DNA of 64,000 bases, from assembly GCA_937883785.1 (NCBI GenBank), contig CALGDE010000167.1, forward strand, positions 1 through 64,000, given 5' to 3'. The notes under the pieces were generated by a model, which saw only the letters and a list, made by a program, of their open reading frames with translations, had not been told where the DNA came from and ran no database searches. Positions 26,568 to 36,494 of the stretch are shown here, in pieces. Numbering within the stretch: the stretch's first letter is position 1; each line of letters starts with the position of its first letter. The stretch comes from an uncultured cyanobacterium. Lineage in GTDB: Bacteria > Cyanobacteriota > Cyanobacteriia > CACIAM-69d. The translations under genes were made by a program, and so were the position numbers.

Positions 26568-26606
26568 TCTTGACCATCCAAACCCGTTCCATCTACCAAC
26601 AGCACC

Positions 26607-27578
26607 ATGACCGCCTCCGTCCCTTCTCCGCAAAAGCGCATTTTTATCACCGGTGCCAGCGGTTGCATTGGTCATTACATCGTTGAAGCCCTAAGTAAAA
26701 ATCCCAACTACCATTTGGATTTGCTGCTGCGCACCCCGGAAAAGCTCAATCCCAAGCTGGCAGGCCTGCCCAACGTCCATCTTCACCAAGGGGACTTACG
26801 GGAAATCCGTTACCACGCCGACTTGCTGAAACAGGCGGATGTGGCTATTCCCATCGCCACCTGCTGGGGGGGAAGCGACGCTTTTGATATCAATGTGGTG
26901 AAAAATATTGAGCTGATTAATGCCTTGGACCCGGAGCGCTGTGAACAGGTTCTATATTTTTCCACGGCCAGTATTTTGGGCAACGACGATCGCCCCCTGA
27001 AGGAAGCGGGACAAATCGGCACTGAGTATGTGCGCAGTAAATATGATTGTGCCCAGCGGTTGCATAAGCTAAACATGGCACCGAAAATCACTGCCCTGTA
27101 TCCCACCTTCGTGCTGGGGGGCGACGATGAAAAGCCGCGATCGCACCTCACCGGCGGGCTGCCAGACATCATGCGCTACATCAAGCTCATTCGCCATTTA
27201 AAAGCCGACGCCAGTTTTCATTTCATTCACGCCTACGATATCGCCCAGGTGGTGGCCCATTTAGTAGATAATCCCCCAGAGGAAGCCGGCCCACGCCACT
27301 TTGTCCTGGGAGGGGAGCCCACTTTCCTAAATGATGTCATTACCTCCGCCACCGAATACCTGTCTTGCCCCACCCGGTTAAAGATTCCCCTATCCAGCAC
27401 CCTCGCCAACACCATTATCAAGCTGTTCAATATCCAGATGGCCGCCTGGGATCGATTTTGTATGAACTACCGCCACTTCACCTACCCCAACCCAGTGAGC
27501 CCGGCGACATTTAACTTAACGCCTTATTGTCGAACCTTTGAGGACGTCTTACAACAGAGTGGTATTTCCCCCAAGTAA
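26607..27578 (+). CDS. NAD-dependent epimerase/dehydratase family protein
   Basis: 323 aa extended short-chain dehydrogenase. The Rossmann motif is ITGASGCIGHYIVEAL; the active-site YxxxK is in EYVRSKYDCAQRL, preceded by the Ser-bearing YFSTASILG. The substrate is unknown: candidates are sugar-nucleotide epimerases or a dihydroflavonol-reductase-like activity. The C-terminal third contains hydrophobic and aromatic stretches unlike typical sugar epimerases. A lipoprotein gene follows 27 bp later, perhaps in one unit. Confidence 0.85.
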   Translation: MTASVPSPQKRIFITGASGCIGHYIVEALSKNPNYHLDLLLRTPEKLNPKLAGLPNVHLHQGDLREIRYHADLLKQADVAIPIATCWGGSDAFDINVVKNIELINALDPERCEQVLYFSTASILGNDDRPLKEAGQIGTEYVRSKYDCAQRLHKLNMAPKITALYPTFVLGGDDEKPRSHLTGGLPDIMRYIKLIRHLKADASFHFIHAYDIAQVVAHLVDNPPEEAGPRHFVLGGEPTFLNDVITSATEYLSCPTRLKIPLSSTLANTIIKLFNIQMAAWDRFCMNYRHFTYPNPVSPATFNLTPYCRTFEDVLQQSGISPK

Positions 27579-27605
27579 TACCTGCTCTGTTGAGCCCCGT
27601 CTATC

Positions 27606-28784
27606 ATGCACGTGACCCATCGTTCCTCTTTTCACCGTTCTGTGACTCTGTTGACGGCGATCGCCCTGCCCCTGTCTATGGCAGGCTGCGGCGTTGATAC
27701 GGAAGCCTTGTTGCCCATAAGCGCCGCCTGCGATGGGGTGGGCGTTCCCGAAGCGGCCGAATACGACCCCACGGTACCCAATCCTCCGGCGGTGGCAATT
27801 TACAAGGAAGAGAGCACCGCAACGGTGGATAACGGCTATTTGGGCACAGGACCGGAGCAGGCGGCGTCCTTGGATATGGCTCAGGTGGTGGTTTGCATTT
27901 ATCCTGGCGCGTCGGAAGTGGTGGAAACCTGTCGCTATACCGGGACGCGATTAACCAAAATTGAGCGCCTTCAGCAAAGCGCCAACGTGACGGTGGTGTC
28001 TGCAAAAACGGGGCAGCCTTTGGGGGCCGATTCCTTTTCCGCCGAAGCAAGAAATTGCCCGGACACTATCTCTTATCGTCAAGGATCAGAGCCTGAAGAT
28101 CAGGTTTACGACGCTGAGGGGAAGCTACGGTCGGCGATCGCTGATTGGGTGCCCGGGGCGATCGCCAGCGCCCAGCCCATGGATTCAGCGGCCATTAAAG
28201 ACCAGCTCGACAAAAATATCGCCAGCATCGGCAGCTCCGGAGGCTCCGTGTCCACCGCCGGCGGTTCAAACAGCGCCGGCGGCGACACCAGCGCCGCTCC
28301 TCCATCAGGTCCCTCGGGCAACTTAGAAGCCCAGTGTGAAGCCCTTGACGCCGCCACCGACACGGAATTTGGCGATGGTTACGGCGCTAAACTGTCGGCG
28401 GAAAGTGGCACGGTGTACATGAATGAAGGCGACAGCGATATTCGGGTGGCGGTGCGGCTGGGGCTAAAAGGGATGAAAAGGAATCTTGACGAAATTGGAG
28501 AAGCGATCGCCGCCGCCAAGGGAGCAAATTTACAGGAGCCAGAGCTGGTGCAATTGCGTGAGGAATTTCTGGCGGGCTTAACCACCATGGAGGGGCACCT
28601 AAAGCGTTTTCAAGCGCTGAGCCAAGCCGCCGAACCCCACTCCGAGGCTAGACCCCCTGTCCGCGATCCTTTGACGTCGATCGCAGAAGAAATGGCAGCT
28701 CTGTCCAGAACCATTGAGCAACAACATGAAGCTTTGAGAGCGAAAGGGAAACAGATTTTTTCCCGCTGTTTAGAGCTTACTTAA
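27606..28784 (+). CDS. Lipoprotein of unknown function
   Basis: 392 aa. A signal peptide with the lipobox SMAGC (Cys near residue 28) indicates lipid anchoring. Residues 40-150 look like a compact domain with several Cys (AACDGVG, VVVCIYPG, VVETCRYTG) that could form disulfides. The middle is a low-complexity Ser/Gly/Ala linker (about 203-240), and the last 130 residues are helical, likely coiled coil. I do not recognise the family. It lies close behind the epimerase gene and meets rsmD tail to tail. GCTTAC-type short repeats cover its stop. Confidence 0.75.
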   Translation: MHVTHRSSFHRSVTLLTAIALPLSMAGCGVDTEALLPISAACDGVGVPEAAEYDPTVPNPPAVAIYKEESTATVDNGYLGTGPEQAASLDMAQVVVCIYPGASEVVETCRYTGTRLTKIERLQQSANVTVVSAKTGQPLGADSFSAEARNCPDTISYRQGSEPEDQVYDAEGKLRSAIADWVPGAIASAQPMDSAAIKDQLDKNIASIGSSGGSVSTAGGSNSAGGDTSAAPPSGPSGNLEAQCEALDAATDTEFGDGYGAKLSAESGTVYMNEGDSDIRVAVRLGLKGMKRNLDEIGEAIAAAKGANLQEPELVQLREEFLAGLTTMEGHLKRFQALSQAAEPHSEARPPVRDPLTSIAEEMAALSRTIEQQHEALRAKGKQIFSRCLELT

Positions 28785-28798
28785 CGCTTACCTAGGGC

Positions 28799-29383
28799 TT
28801 ATTTGGGGACAGGATCCCTCGTATCGGCGAACTTCCGGTCATGTTTCCAACCATAAAAAGCGATCGCCGTATTGCCGTAGGTTTTATGGCGAATCGGCTC
28901 CAGGCTACCCACCGCCACCGGTGACCATCGCTTCGGATCGTATTCTGCCGCCAGTTCTCCATCAGAGGCGAGAATTTGGCGATCGCTCACATACTGCAAC
29001 GCCCGCTGATACAGCCCTGCGCCATAGGGAGGGTCAAAATAAATGCGCCCAAATTTTTCATTGCGCAGCCGTTTTAGCTGGGTGAACAACTCACCGCGAT
29101 AGAGGCGAAATTTTTGATCCGGGCGGGCGATCGTCCCCCAGTTTTCCCGAATCACCCCGCACGCCCGCGAAGACAATTCAATACCCGTTACCGTCGCCGC
29201 CCCCCGCGCCAGTGCCTCCGCCCCCATGGTGCCCGACCCAGCGCATAAATCCAACCAGTGGCACTCCACCACGCTGCCTTGCCAAATATTAAAAACTGCT
29301 GTTCGCACCCGCGATGATGTGGGGCGCGTCTCCAATCCCGGCAAAGTTTTTAAGGGACGATTGCCGTAAATACGGATGCTCAT
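28799..29383 (-). CDS. rsmD: 16S rRNA (guanine966-N2)-methyltransferase
   Basis: 194 aa Rossmann-fold methyltransferase. RTSSRVRTAVFNIW near residue 22, LDLCAGSGTMGAEALARGA (SAM binding) and the catalytic YFDPPYGAGLY (DPPY, N6/N2-type) are all typical of RsmD. It methylates G966 of 16S rRNA in the small-subunit decoding region. Start ATG 29383. The gap to the divergent Kir gene (about 210 bp) is AT-rich. Confidence 0.9.
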   Translation of the reverse strand: MSIRIYGNRPLKTLPGLETRPTSSRVRTAVFNIWQGSVVECHWLDLCAGSGTMGAEALARGAATVTGIELSSRACGVIRENWGTIARPDQKFRLYRGELFTQLKRLRNEKFGRIYFDPPYGAGLYQRALQYVSDRQILASDGELAAEYDPKRWSPVAVGSLEPIRHKTYGNTAIAFYGWKHDRKFADTRDPVPK

Positions 29384-29594
29384 TGGCGTTGGTAATGGAG
29401 GTGATCGTGGGGCAGCTCTTCAAGATAACTGTTCGGCAAAATATTTTTTAAAACCCAATTTCAGGCTTAAGGAGCCTATCATCGAGACCAAAGCTTTTAT
29501 AAGAAAATGATCGAAATATGATCTAAAAAGACACAAGCTATGGGGCTGAAAAGCTAAACTTCTGTAAATTTAAATTTGTCCTAGTTGCCAGTCT

Positions 29595-30599
29595 ATGACT
29601 CCGTCTTCCCGATCATCTGCACCCAATAGGCGTTTTCATTCTAAAAATCGCCCCGAATCTGATCGCGTTAGTAAAGATCGACAGCATTTAAAGGTAAAGC
29701 GACTGGGCGATCGCACCGGCATTTTGCAAGATCTTTACCATCAAACATTAACGACACCCTTCTATCAATTATTAGCCTGGATAACCCTTTTTTATTTAGC
29801 ATTAAACTGTGTTTTTGCCTGGATTTATATGTTGGATCCCACAGGCATTGAAGGGTCAGATGGAAGCTTTTTATCGTCTTTTTTCTTCAGCGTACAAACC
29901 ATTGCCACCGTTGGTTACGGCGCAATGTATCCCAAAACGCCATTTACCCAAGTTGTGGCTGCCATTGAAGCATTAATTGGTTTGCTGGGGTTGTCGATGG
30001 GAACTGGTTTAATGTTTGCCCATTTTTCCCGTCCCACGTCCCACGTTCTTTTTAGCAGGCCAGTATCTTTATCTACCCACAATGGTCGCAGAACATTAAT
30101 GTTTAGAATGGCTAATCGGCGCAATAGTCATATCATCGAAGCTCAGGTTCAAGTGGCATTAATTCGCGATGAAATCACCCATGAAGGCACTGTAATGCGC
30201 CGTTTTCACAACCTACGTTTGGCGCGATCGCAGTCTCCATTATTCGCCCTAAGCTGGACCGTAATGCACCCAATTACGCCGGAAAGTCCACTGTTTGGGC
30301 TGAGTATGAAAGATATGGAAGACACCGATACGATGCTGGTGATTTCTTTGACTGGAGTGGATGATACCCTAGGTCAAACTATCCATGCCAGACATATTTA
30401 TTTGGTGGGAGACATTGAAGATGGCATGAGATTTTCCGACATTATGTCCGTAGAAAAAGATGGCAGGCGGGTGATCAATTTCTCTTATTTCCACGATCTT
30501 GAACCAGAGAAAAACGCACAGTACCGAGAGCGCAAGGCGATTTCCCGCGCAAAATCCAAGTATTTCCGTAGAGGGAATTTACGGAGACATCGAAAATAG
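29595..30599 (+). CDS. Inward-rectifier K+ channel (KirBac type)
   Basis: 334 aa. After a basic N-terminus come TM1 (LAWITLFYLALNCVFAWIYM), the pore helix and the selectivity filter TVGYGAMYP, and TM2 (ALIGLLGLSMGTGLMFAHF). Residues about 150-310 form the immunoglobulin-like cytoplasmic IRK domain (HNGRRTLMFRMANRRNS). The tail is Arg/Lys-rich. It works as a tetramer in the plasma membrane, passing K+ inward. It stands alone between the divergent rsmD gene and the convergent rbgA gene. Confidence 0.93.
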   Translation: MTPSSRSSAPNRRFHSKNRPESDRVSKDRQHLKVKRLGDRTGILQDLYHQTLTTPFYQLLAWITLFYLALNCVFAWIYMLDPTGIEGSDGSFLSSFFFSVQTIATVGYGAMYPKTPFTQVVAAIEALIGLLGLSMGTGLMFAHFSRPTSHVLFSRPVSLSTHNGRRTLMFRMANRRNSHIIEAQVQVALIRDEITHEGTVMRRFHNLRLARSQSPLFALSWTVMHPITPESPLFGLSMKDMEDTDTMLVISLTGVDDTLGQTIHARHIYLVGDIEDGMRFSDIMSVEKDGRRVINFSYFHDLEPEKNAQYRERKAISRAKSKYFRRGNLRRHRK

Positions 30600-30668
30600 G
30601 TTTTCAGGTAAAAGGTTGGCCGAGATCAAAAAAAATCTGTCGTCGTCTTCCCTACCTTTGAGTTGAAA

Positions 30669-31553
30669 TCAACCCTGATCTATCGGTGGTGTTTCTAAAG
30701 CGATCGCTCCCAAGGTGCCTTTACGAAAATCTTGAAGTAGCGATCGTGCCGACCGTTCCACATCCCCCTGGTATTTATTATCGGCAACGGCAACTAAATA
30801 GGTCTCTCCCTCATAAGAATTGGGACTAACGCCGTATCGTTTTTCCAGGAAACTTTGCCGGTCTTCCCCATCAGACTCCTCAACGTCCGAGTCCAACGCT
30901 TTCACTAAATCGACAAACGCTGATGCCACCCGTTGGTTGTCGTAAGCCGCTTGACCAATGTCGTCACAAATTGCCAATTTTGCCGCTGCATCCTGGTCCG
31001 TTAAGTTGGCGGGCAAAATCCCTGGGGCATCTAACAGCTCCAATTCTTTAGAGATTCGCACCCATCGTAACTGTCGAGTAACGCCGGGCTTCGAGGCACT
31101 TTCTACCACCCTTTTATTAAGCAAGCGGTTAATTAATGCGGACTTTCCCACGTTAGGAAAACCAATCACCGCCGCACGGATAGGGCGAGGTTTCATTCCT
31201 CTCTTCTCGCGCCGTTCATTCACCCGCGATGCTAGCTGAACCGCTGCCTTGGCGATCGCCTTCACCCCTTTTCCCTGGCGAGCATTGGTGAAGTAAGGCA
31301 CCTCGCCGCGATCGCGAAACCATTGGGTCCAAGCTTCTCGCTCTGCTGATGAAATATTGTCGACCCGGTTTAGCACCAAAACCCGGTCCACCGGAGTATT
31401 TGTCTTTGCCAACCACCCCTGAAGTTTAGGGTGATTCGTTGCCAATGGAATACGAGCATCCCGCACTTCAAAAACCACATCTACGCGGTTTAATTGCTCC
31501 ATTAATGCCTTTTCCGCCTTGGCAATATGTCCGGGATACCATTGAATAAGCAT
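30669..31553 (-). CDS. rbgA: Ribosome biogenesis GTPase RbgA/YlqF
   Basis: 294 aa circularly permuted GTPase: the G4 motif NRVD comes first (VLVLNRVDNIS), then G1 (IGFPNVGKSALINRL), then G3 (LLDAPGILP). The N-terminal IQWYPGHIAKA and the VFEVRDARIPLATNHP segment are diagnostic of YlqF, which is needed for late 50S subunit assembly. Start ATG 31553. A repeated ATTGC array sits in the 130-bp gap to pxcA upstream. Confidence 0.93.
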   Translation of the reverse strand: MLIQWYPGHIAKAEKALMEQLNRVDVVFEVRDARIPLATNHPKLQGWLAKTNTPVDRVLVLNRVDNISSAEREAWTQWFRDRGEVPYFTNARQGKGVKAIAKAAVQLASRVNERREKRGMKPRPIRAAVIGFPNVGKSALINRLLNKRVVESASKPGVTRQLRWVRISKELELLDAPGILPANLTDQDAAAKLAICDDIGQAAYDNQRVASAFVDLVKALDSDVEESDGEDRQSFLEKRYGVSPNSYEGETYLVAVADNKYQGDVERSARSLLQDFRKGTLGAIALETPPIDQG

Positions 31554-31604
31554 GTCATTCCAGCCTGGAAAATTAAGCTATCACCGACACCATTACACTA
31601 CAAA

Positions 31605-31648
31605 ATTGCCCTAAAGGAATTGCTCTAAAAGATTGCCCGAAAAATTGC
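31605..31648. repeat. Four ATTGC units at 12-14-bp period
   Basis: ATTGC occurs at 31605, 31619, 31632 and 31644, each followed by CCTAAA, TCTAAAA or CCGAAAA-like sequence. It lies between the end of pxcA and the start of rbgA. Confidence 0.55.
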
Positions 31649-31682
31649 AACAGAACTCACCACAGTTTTCCACTCGTTGGTC

Positions 31683-33143
31683 TCACTCGTTCATATCTTT
31701 GTAGGTGGCAACGGCAGATGGCGAGATTCTGTTGAGGTAACGGAAGATCCAATACTTAATCACGGCATCTAAAATCACCGGAAAAGTGGCAATAAATAGG
31801 AACATAAAATCGCGATTTTCTGGCAGTCCCAAATGTCTAGAAATGCCCCCCACCACTACTTCCCAGCCATGGGTAGAGTGATATCCCACAAAAATATCAG
31901 TGGATAGAATAATAATAAAAGCCTTGGCACTGTCACTTAAGCCGTACATAATTTCATCAACAAACGACTTAAGAATGGCAATCTCTTCTCGACTGTAAAC
32001 AATCACCAACGCAAAGGCGGCAACAGATAGGAAATCAGCGACGATATTTTTAATGGCGTCGGCGCCAGCGTGGATGGATTCTTCGGCAACTTCAATGGCT
32101 TTTACTGCTAATTCTTCCTCAATTTCTGTTTCCGTAAGGTTATGATCCTCCCGGGCCATATTCCTAAATTCCAGCAGATGTCGATAGTGTTCCAGCTCGA
32201 TTAACGCCTCTTCTTCCATATCAGGATTTAGAAAAACGTCTTCAACTTTTGGGTGATAAAGCTGATCAACAACGGGACCCGCTAGAAAGTTTTTGCACAC
32301 CTGTTGGGTCAACAAAGGCACCAAAATCAAAAGCAAAACAAACTTGAGAGAAACGATGGTTCTGGCTTTAGACGTGCGGTAGTTTTCAATAATTTCCGCT
32401 TCAGAGCGATCATCTAAGTCTCGACGCACTCGATCCAAGGTGGTCAGCAGCGATCGCGGCAGGATGCTGGTGCGGCTGGCGATGGGCTTTTGTCCCACCT
32501 TTTGGACCCTTTCCTTAGGACGACTGGAACGGCTATTTTCGACGGGAAAAGCCTTTTCATCAACGCCATTGGTGTCAGTTTTAATCGCCGAATTTTTAAC
32601 GTCTGAGTCAATGGCAGCGGTAGTGGGAGTGGCAAGGTAGGCGGCAAGAGTGCTGCGATCATAGGAATCGCGAATACGATCAATAAATTCGAGCTTTTTA
32701 AACGTAATAAAAAATGGATCGTTATCCTCTGAATTGATGGTTACGTTGCTATCAGAGGAAGCGGCAGCATTAGTGGAATTTTTGCCGTTTAGGGGGCGAT
32801 CGCGAGCGACAGTATTGATAGTGGGAAGAAAGCGATCGCCGCCGTTAGTTACTGTTCCCTTGGGCGATCGCAAAGACTGCCCAAAAAAGCGACGGCTGGC
32901 GCGAAATTCCAGCAGCCGCACATCAATAACTTCTAGATTTTTACTGAGTTCACTGCGAAAATAAGCCTGCAATCCACTGCCATATTTTTTTTGATTGATG
33001 TCAATGAGTTGTCCATCAAAATATTGATTTTCAATCGCCTGAATGGCTAAGGCTGCGTCGTAGGCATAATCGAGCGATCGCCCCGGCGTTGTTTCATACC
33101 AGCGCCCCGCCGAAACCCAAGCTTTACGAATGGCTGAAAACAC
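31683..33143 (-). CDS. pxcA: Proton extrusion protein PxcA (CemA/CotA)
   Basis: About 486 aa from GTG 33143 (TTG 33149 adds 2). PxcA drives light-dependent Na+-linked proton extrusion, related to the plastid CemA envelope protein. The N-terminus (KAWVSAGRWYETTPGRSLDYAYDAALAIQ) and EVIDVRLLEFRASRRFFGQ are conserved in the family. The variable central Ser/Asn-rich section is about residues 120-240. The C-terminal CemA domain has four transmembrane segments from LKFVLLLILVPLLTQQV onward, ending with YHSTHGWEVVVGGI and RHLGLPENRDFMFLF. The gene is divergent from the helicase-like gene. Confidence 0.93.
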   Translation of the reverse strand: MFSAIRKAWVSAGRWYETTPGRSLDYAYDAALAIQAIENQYFDGQLIDINQKKYGSGLQAYFRSELSKNLEVIDVRLLEFRASRRFFGQSLRSPKGTVTNGGDRFLPTINTVARDRPLNGKNSTNAAASSDSNVTINSEDNDPFFITFKKLEFIDRIRDSYDRSTLAAYLATPTTAAIDSDVKNSAIKTDTNGVDEKAFPVENSRSSRPKERVQKVGQKPIASRTSILPRSLLTTLDRVRRDLDDRSEAEIIENYRTSKARTIVSLKFVLLLILVPLLTQQVCKNFLAGPVVDQLYHPKVEDVFLNPDMEEEALIELEHYRHLLEFRNMAREDHNLTETEIEEELAVKAIEVAEESIHAGADAIKNIVADFLSVAAFALVIVYSREEIAILKSFVDEIMYGLSDSAKAFIIILSTDIFVGYHSTHGWEVVVGGISRHLGLPENRDFMFLFIATFPVILDAVIKYWIFRYLNRISPSAVATYKDMNE

Positions 33144-33331
33144 GATCAAATCCCAACGGTGTAGTTAAGCTGATAGCTGGTCGCCTTTTGCTGTTGAGAG
33201 ATTTGCACAGGATAAACCTCGCAAAATATTGGGCGATTATCCTATCGTTTTAGCGCTCTCCATTGGCTTTTGGGGCGTTTTTAAAGCTCAATTTGAAGTT
33301 AAAAATTTGAAGTTAGGCAATAGGACATATT

Positions 33332-35641
33332 GTGACGCAAAAGGCGAGGACAACAGAGTGGCTGTGGATTGAGGGGGCGACGGGGTGTGGGAAGACGACG
33401 CGGGCTTTGAGGGCGTTTGAACAATGGCTGGAGCGGTGCGATCGCCAAACGGGTGAAGCGCGACGGGGAGGGGAACCGGTGCCCTGGGGGCGATCGCTGC
33501 CGTCGGTGTTGGGGTTGGCGTCGAACCGGGAGACGGCCCAGGGGCTGGGGGATCGGCTGATGGGGATCGCCGGGGGGCAGGCATCGGTGGTGTGTTTGAC
33601 GCCGCTGGGATTTATTCAAGATGCGGTGATGGTGTTTTACCCGTTGGTGGTGGAGGCGTTGGGGGTGCCTGCGGGATCGCTGCTACTGTTGCGATCGGAA
33701 AATGAGCAGGGATTGGCCGGGCGGCTGTGGGGACCGATTTTTGATGAGGTGATTGGGGAAGAGCTGGGGCTGGAGATGGACCCGGCGGAAAGTGTGCCGC
33801 GCATCCGACGGGAGCGCTGGGTGCGGCAGTTACTGGATTTGGGGCAGTTGGCGGCGGCGGGGCGGGTGCCGTGGGATCAGGTGTCGGAGCGGCTGGAGAC
33901 GGGCATGGCTGAAGGGGGCGATCGCCTGTGGCAGCGGTTGCAATACCAAGCCAGCGAGTTGCTGGGGCTATGGAAGCGATGGTGTTTGGAGCGGGGATTT
34001 TTAAGCTACGGCATTATGACGGAGCTGTTTGGGCAGGTGTTGTTGAACCACCCTAAGTATCAGCAGCATCTGGCGCAGCGGTTTCATTGCGTGATTGCAG
34101 ACGACACCGATGATTTTCCGGCGGTAATGGCGGATTTGCTGGAGGCTTTGCACGGCGGTATTGATGATTCTGATGGCGATCGCCCCTTTGGCGTGGTGAC
34201 CCACAACCGAGAAAGCGGCTGTTCTCGATTGGGCTTGGGGGCGGACCCGGTAGCTATGGATGAAGTCGCCCAGCATTACCAAGCCATCCAGCTTTCTGCT
34301 GCCAATCTGCCTGACCAAAATCAAACACCACTGGCACCGGTGACTGATCCTATTTTGTCGGCGGTCAACGATCCCGCCCTTTGGTTTACCGCCCCTGCCG
34401 ACGGTCCTTTTCTCTATGGTGACTACGGCGATGCGCCCCATATCGACACCATTGAAACTATTTCGCGGGGACAGCTACTGCGGGAAACGGCAGAGGCGAT
34501 CGCCCAAGTTATTGTCGAGGACAAGGCGAAACCAGAGGACATTGCGGTTATTGGTCCTGGTTTAGATGGCACGGCTCGTTACGCCCTGACCCGAATTTTG
34601 AACGAGCGCGGCATCGAAGTGCATTGCCTTAACGACCAGCGTCCCCTAATTGAACAGCCCCAGGTGCGATCGCTGCTAACTTTGCTAGGGCTTGTGTATG
34701 AAGGATTGTCCGGACTAATTGACCGAGACGGAGTTGCCGAAATGCTGGTGGTGTTGACCCAGTTTTCCCCCGCTGAGCAGTTGAGCTTGTTAACAGAAAT
34801 GTTGCCAGAGATGCCGCCGGATCAGCCAGTGGAGTCGGAGGGCATCGAGCGATCGCCTAACTTGAAATCCCTATCGGCGATCGACCCAGTGCGGGCGGGG
34901 CTGCTTGCAGATTATTGCTTTGACCCGGATCCACCGACCCTAGAGTCCATCGAAAGCTACTCCCGCTGGGATCGGCTGGGGTATCAGGCGACTCAAGCCT
35001 ATGACAAAATTCGCACCTGGGTAACGGCGCGACGGAAGCAACAGCAGCATCTGGGCATGGTGCCGCCGTTGGTGATTCTCGACCAGGCAATTCAGGAATT
35101 TTTGTGGCACGGGGGAGAGTTGCCAGGGGATTCTATTGCCGACTTACGGGAGCTACTGGAAGCGGTGCAGCGCTACTGGGATATCGCCGTACGCCTGGCC
35201 GGTCCCAGCCAACGTCCCAATCCTGCCCAGGTTACCGCCGAACTGATTCAACTTTTACGCACCGGGGCGATCGCTGCCAACCCAACGCCCCTAACCCCGC
35301 TGCAACCCAAGCCCGTTGCTGTTACCCTCGCCACAATCTTCCAGTACCGCACCACCCACCAAACCCACCCGTGGCATTTCTGGCTAGACGCGGGATCAAA
35401 CCTTTGGCCCAAAGGTGGCGCAGCCCAGCTATTTGGCGCATCTCTATTTTTACGCCAGTGGAACGGACAGCCGGAGACTATGGAGCAACAGCTTGAAGCA
35501 GACCGGCGGCGTATGGACCGGTTACTGCAAGATTTACTCACTCGAGCAGGAAATCGCCTAACCCTATGTCACAGCCAGTTAAACACAGCGGGGCAGGACC
35601 ACGACGGTCCCCTAGCGCCCTGGCGACACAATCCAGTGTGA
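33332..35641 (+). CDS. Degenerate UvrD/AddB-like SF1 helicase domain protein
   Basis: 769 aa from GTG 33332 (AGGA about 7 nt upstream). Walker A is clear (GATGCGKTTRALRAF, near residue 15). The Walker B position reads FHCVIADDTDDFPAVMADLL, where UvrD-like helicases have DExQD. A motif-IV-like segment follows (DIAVIGPGLDGTARYALTRILNERGIEVHCLND). The C-terminal half has no visible PD-(D/E)XK nuclease. I read it as a diverged SF1 helicase, perhaps a non-helicase partner like AddB or RecC; cyanobacterial homologues are often just called recombinase family. GC content and HIP1 use match neighbours. Confidence 0.65.
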   Translation: MTQKARTTEWLWIEGATGCGKTTRALRAFEQWLERCDRQTGEARRGGEPVPWGRSLPSVLGLASNRETAQGLGDRLMGIAGGQASVVCLTPLGFIQDAVMVFYPLVVEALGVPAGSLLLLRSENEQGLAGRLWGPIFDEVIGEELGLEMDPAESVPRIRRERWVRQLLDLGQLAAAGRVPWDQVSERLETGMAEGGDRLWQRLQYQASELLGLWKRWCLERGFLSYGIMTELFGQVLLNHPKYQQHLAQRFHCVIADDTDDFPAVMADLLEALHGGIDDSDGDRPFGVVTHNRESGCSRLGLGADPVAMDEVAQHYQAIQLSAANLPDQNQTPLAPVTDPILSAVNDPALWFTAPADGPFLYGDYGDAPHIDTIETISRGQLLRETAEAIAQVIVEDKAKPEDIAVIGPGLDGTARYALTRILNERGIEVHCLNDQRPLIEQPQVRSLLTLLGLVYEGLSGLIDRDGVAEMLVVLTQFSPAEQLSLLTEMLPEMPPDQPVESEGIERSPNLKSLSAIDPVRAGLLADYCFDPDPPTLESIESYSRWDRLGYQATQAYDKIRTWVTARRKQQQHLGMVPPLVILDQAIQEFLWHGGELPGDSIADLRELLEAVQRYWDIAVRLAGPSQRPNPAQVTAELIQLLRTGAIAANPTPLTPLQPKPVAVTLATIFQYRTTHQTHPWHFWLDAGSNLWPKGGAAQLFGASLFLRQWNGQPETMEQQLEADRRRMDRLLQDLLTRAGNRLTLCHSQLNTAGQDHDGPLAPWRHNPV

Positions 35642-35709
35642 CCTTTCTGGGCAGAGCATTTGCAGGTCAGCGTTAGCTGCTAGATACGGTTTTACAGAAT
35701 GTTTCAGTT

Positions 35710-36330
35710 TTACCAGTTCACCACCCAAGGGGAGGGGGACGGGTAACCAATGGGCATCAGGTCAAGATCCTGCCCAAAGGTGGCGATCGCCTGCTGAAAT
35801 TCAACCTGCGCTTCCTCTGGCGGCGTCCCCCTGTAGGGAGGCTCAGAAAATACGTTCTGAAGAAATCGATGCCAATTACTGAGAGCCTGCGGAAGGATAT
35901 CAGGTCTCTCATCGAGCCCATACTCACAGATTGCCTCCATCCGCGCATTCATTCCCTGAAACGCTTCTCCCAAGTCCCCCGCAGAAATTGAGTAAAGGTA
36001 AGCGGACATCATCATGTAAAGGAATGAGTCAAATCTACTCATCTGCCCAGACTCAATAAACTGAATTCCTAGACCATCGAGAGATTCAGAGTCTGCAATC
36101 CAAAGCTGATGGGCCTCCTCAAAACGCCCCATACGCAACAGGATCAAAAGCTTACCTAAGGTCAGCTTAGCCATCAGAAAGGAGTCGATCTCCTTATACT
36201 CATGGCGCATAATTTCCAATATTTTTTGATACCCGTCCCAAGCCTGTTGAAAATGATTAGAGTCACTATCTCTGTCCGCCTGTTCGCCAAGCTCAGCCAG
36301 CCTTGTATCTACTGGATAATTTTTGCCCAT
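35710..36330 (-). CDS. Helical-repeat (TPR-like) protein of unknown function
   Basis: 206 aa from the second ATG at 36330, because GGGGA is 10 nt before it but only 2 nt before the ATG at 36339. It is soluble and mostly helical; paired-helix patterns (HFQQAWDGYQKILEIMRHEY, LILLRMGRFEEAHQLWIADSE) recall TPRs. It ends in a Pro-rich tail. No signal peptide is seen. It sits alone between the helicase-like gene and a GNAT gene (164-bp gap). I do not recognise a family. Confidence 0.65.
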   Translation of the reverse strand: MGKNYPVDTRLAELGEQADRDSDSNHFQQAWDGYQKILEIMRHEYKEIDSFLMAKLTLGKLLILLRMGRFEEAHQLWIADSESLDGLGIQFIESGQMSRFDSFLYMMMSAYLYSISAGDLGEAFQGMNARMEAICEYGLDERPDILPQALSNWHRFLQNVFSEPPYRGTPPEEAQVEFQQAIATFGQDLDLMPIGYPSPSPWVVNW

Positions 36331-36494
36331 GGACCACATTTCCCCTTGCTCGACTTACTTACCCATCCAGAGTAACTTTCCTCACTTGGGCAAATATTTT
36401 CAGCAACGATAATGGCAAGCATAAGCCAGGGACTCACCCCAAGTAATGCAGAAAATGTATCAAGAAAAGGCGTGACCAAGAACAACCTGATAAA

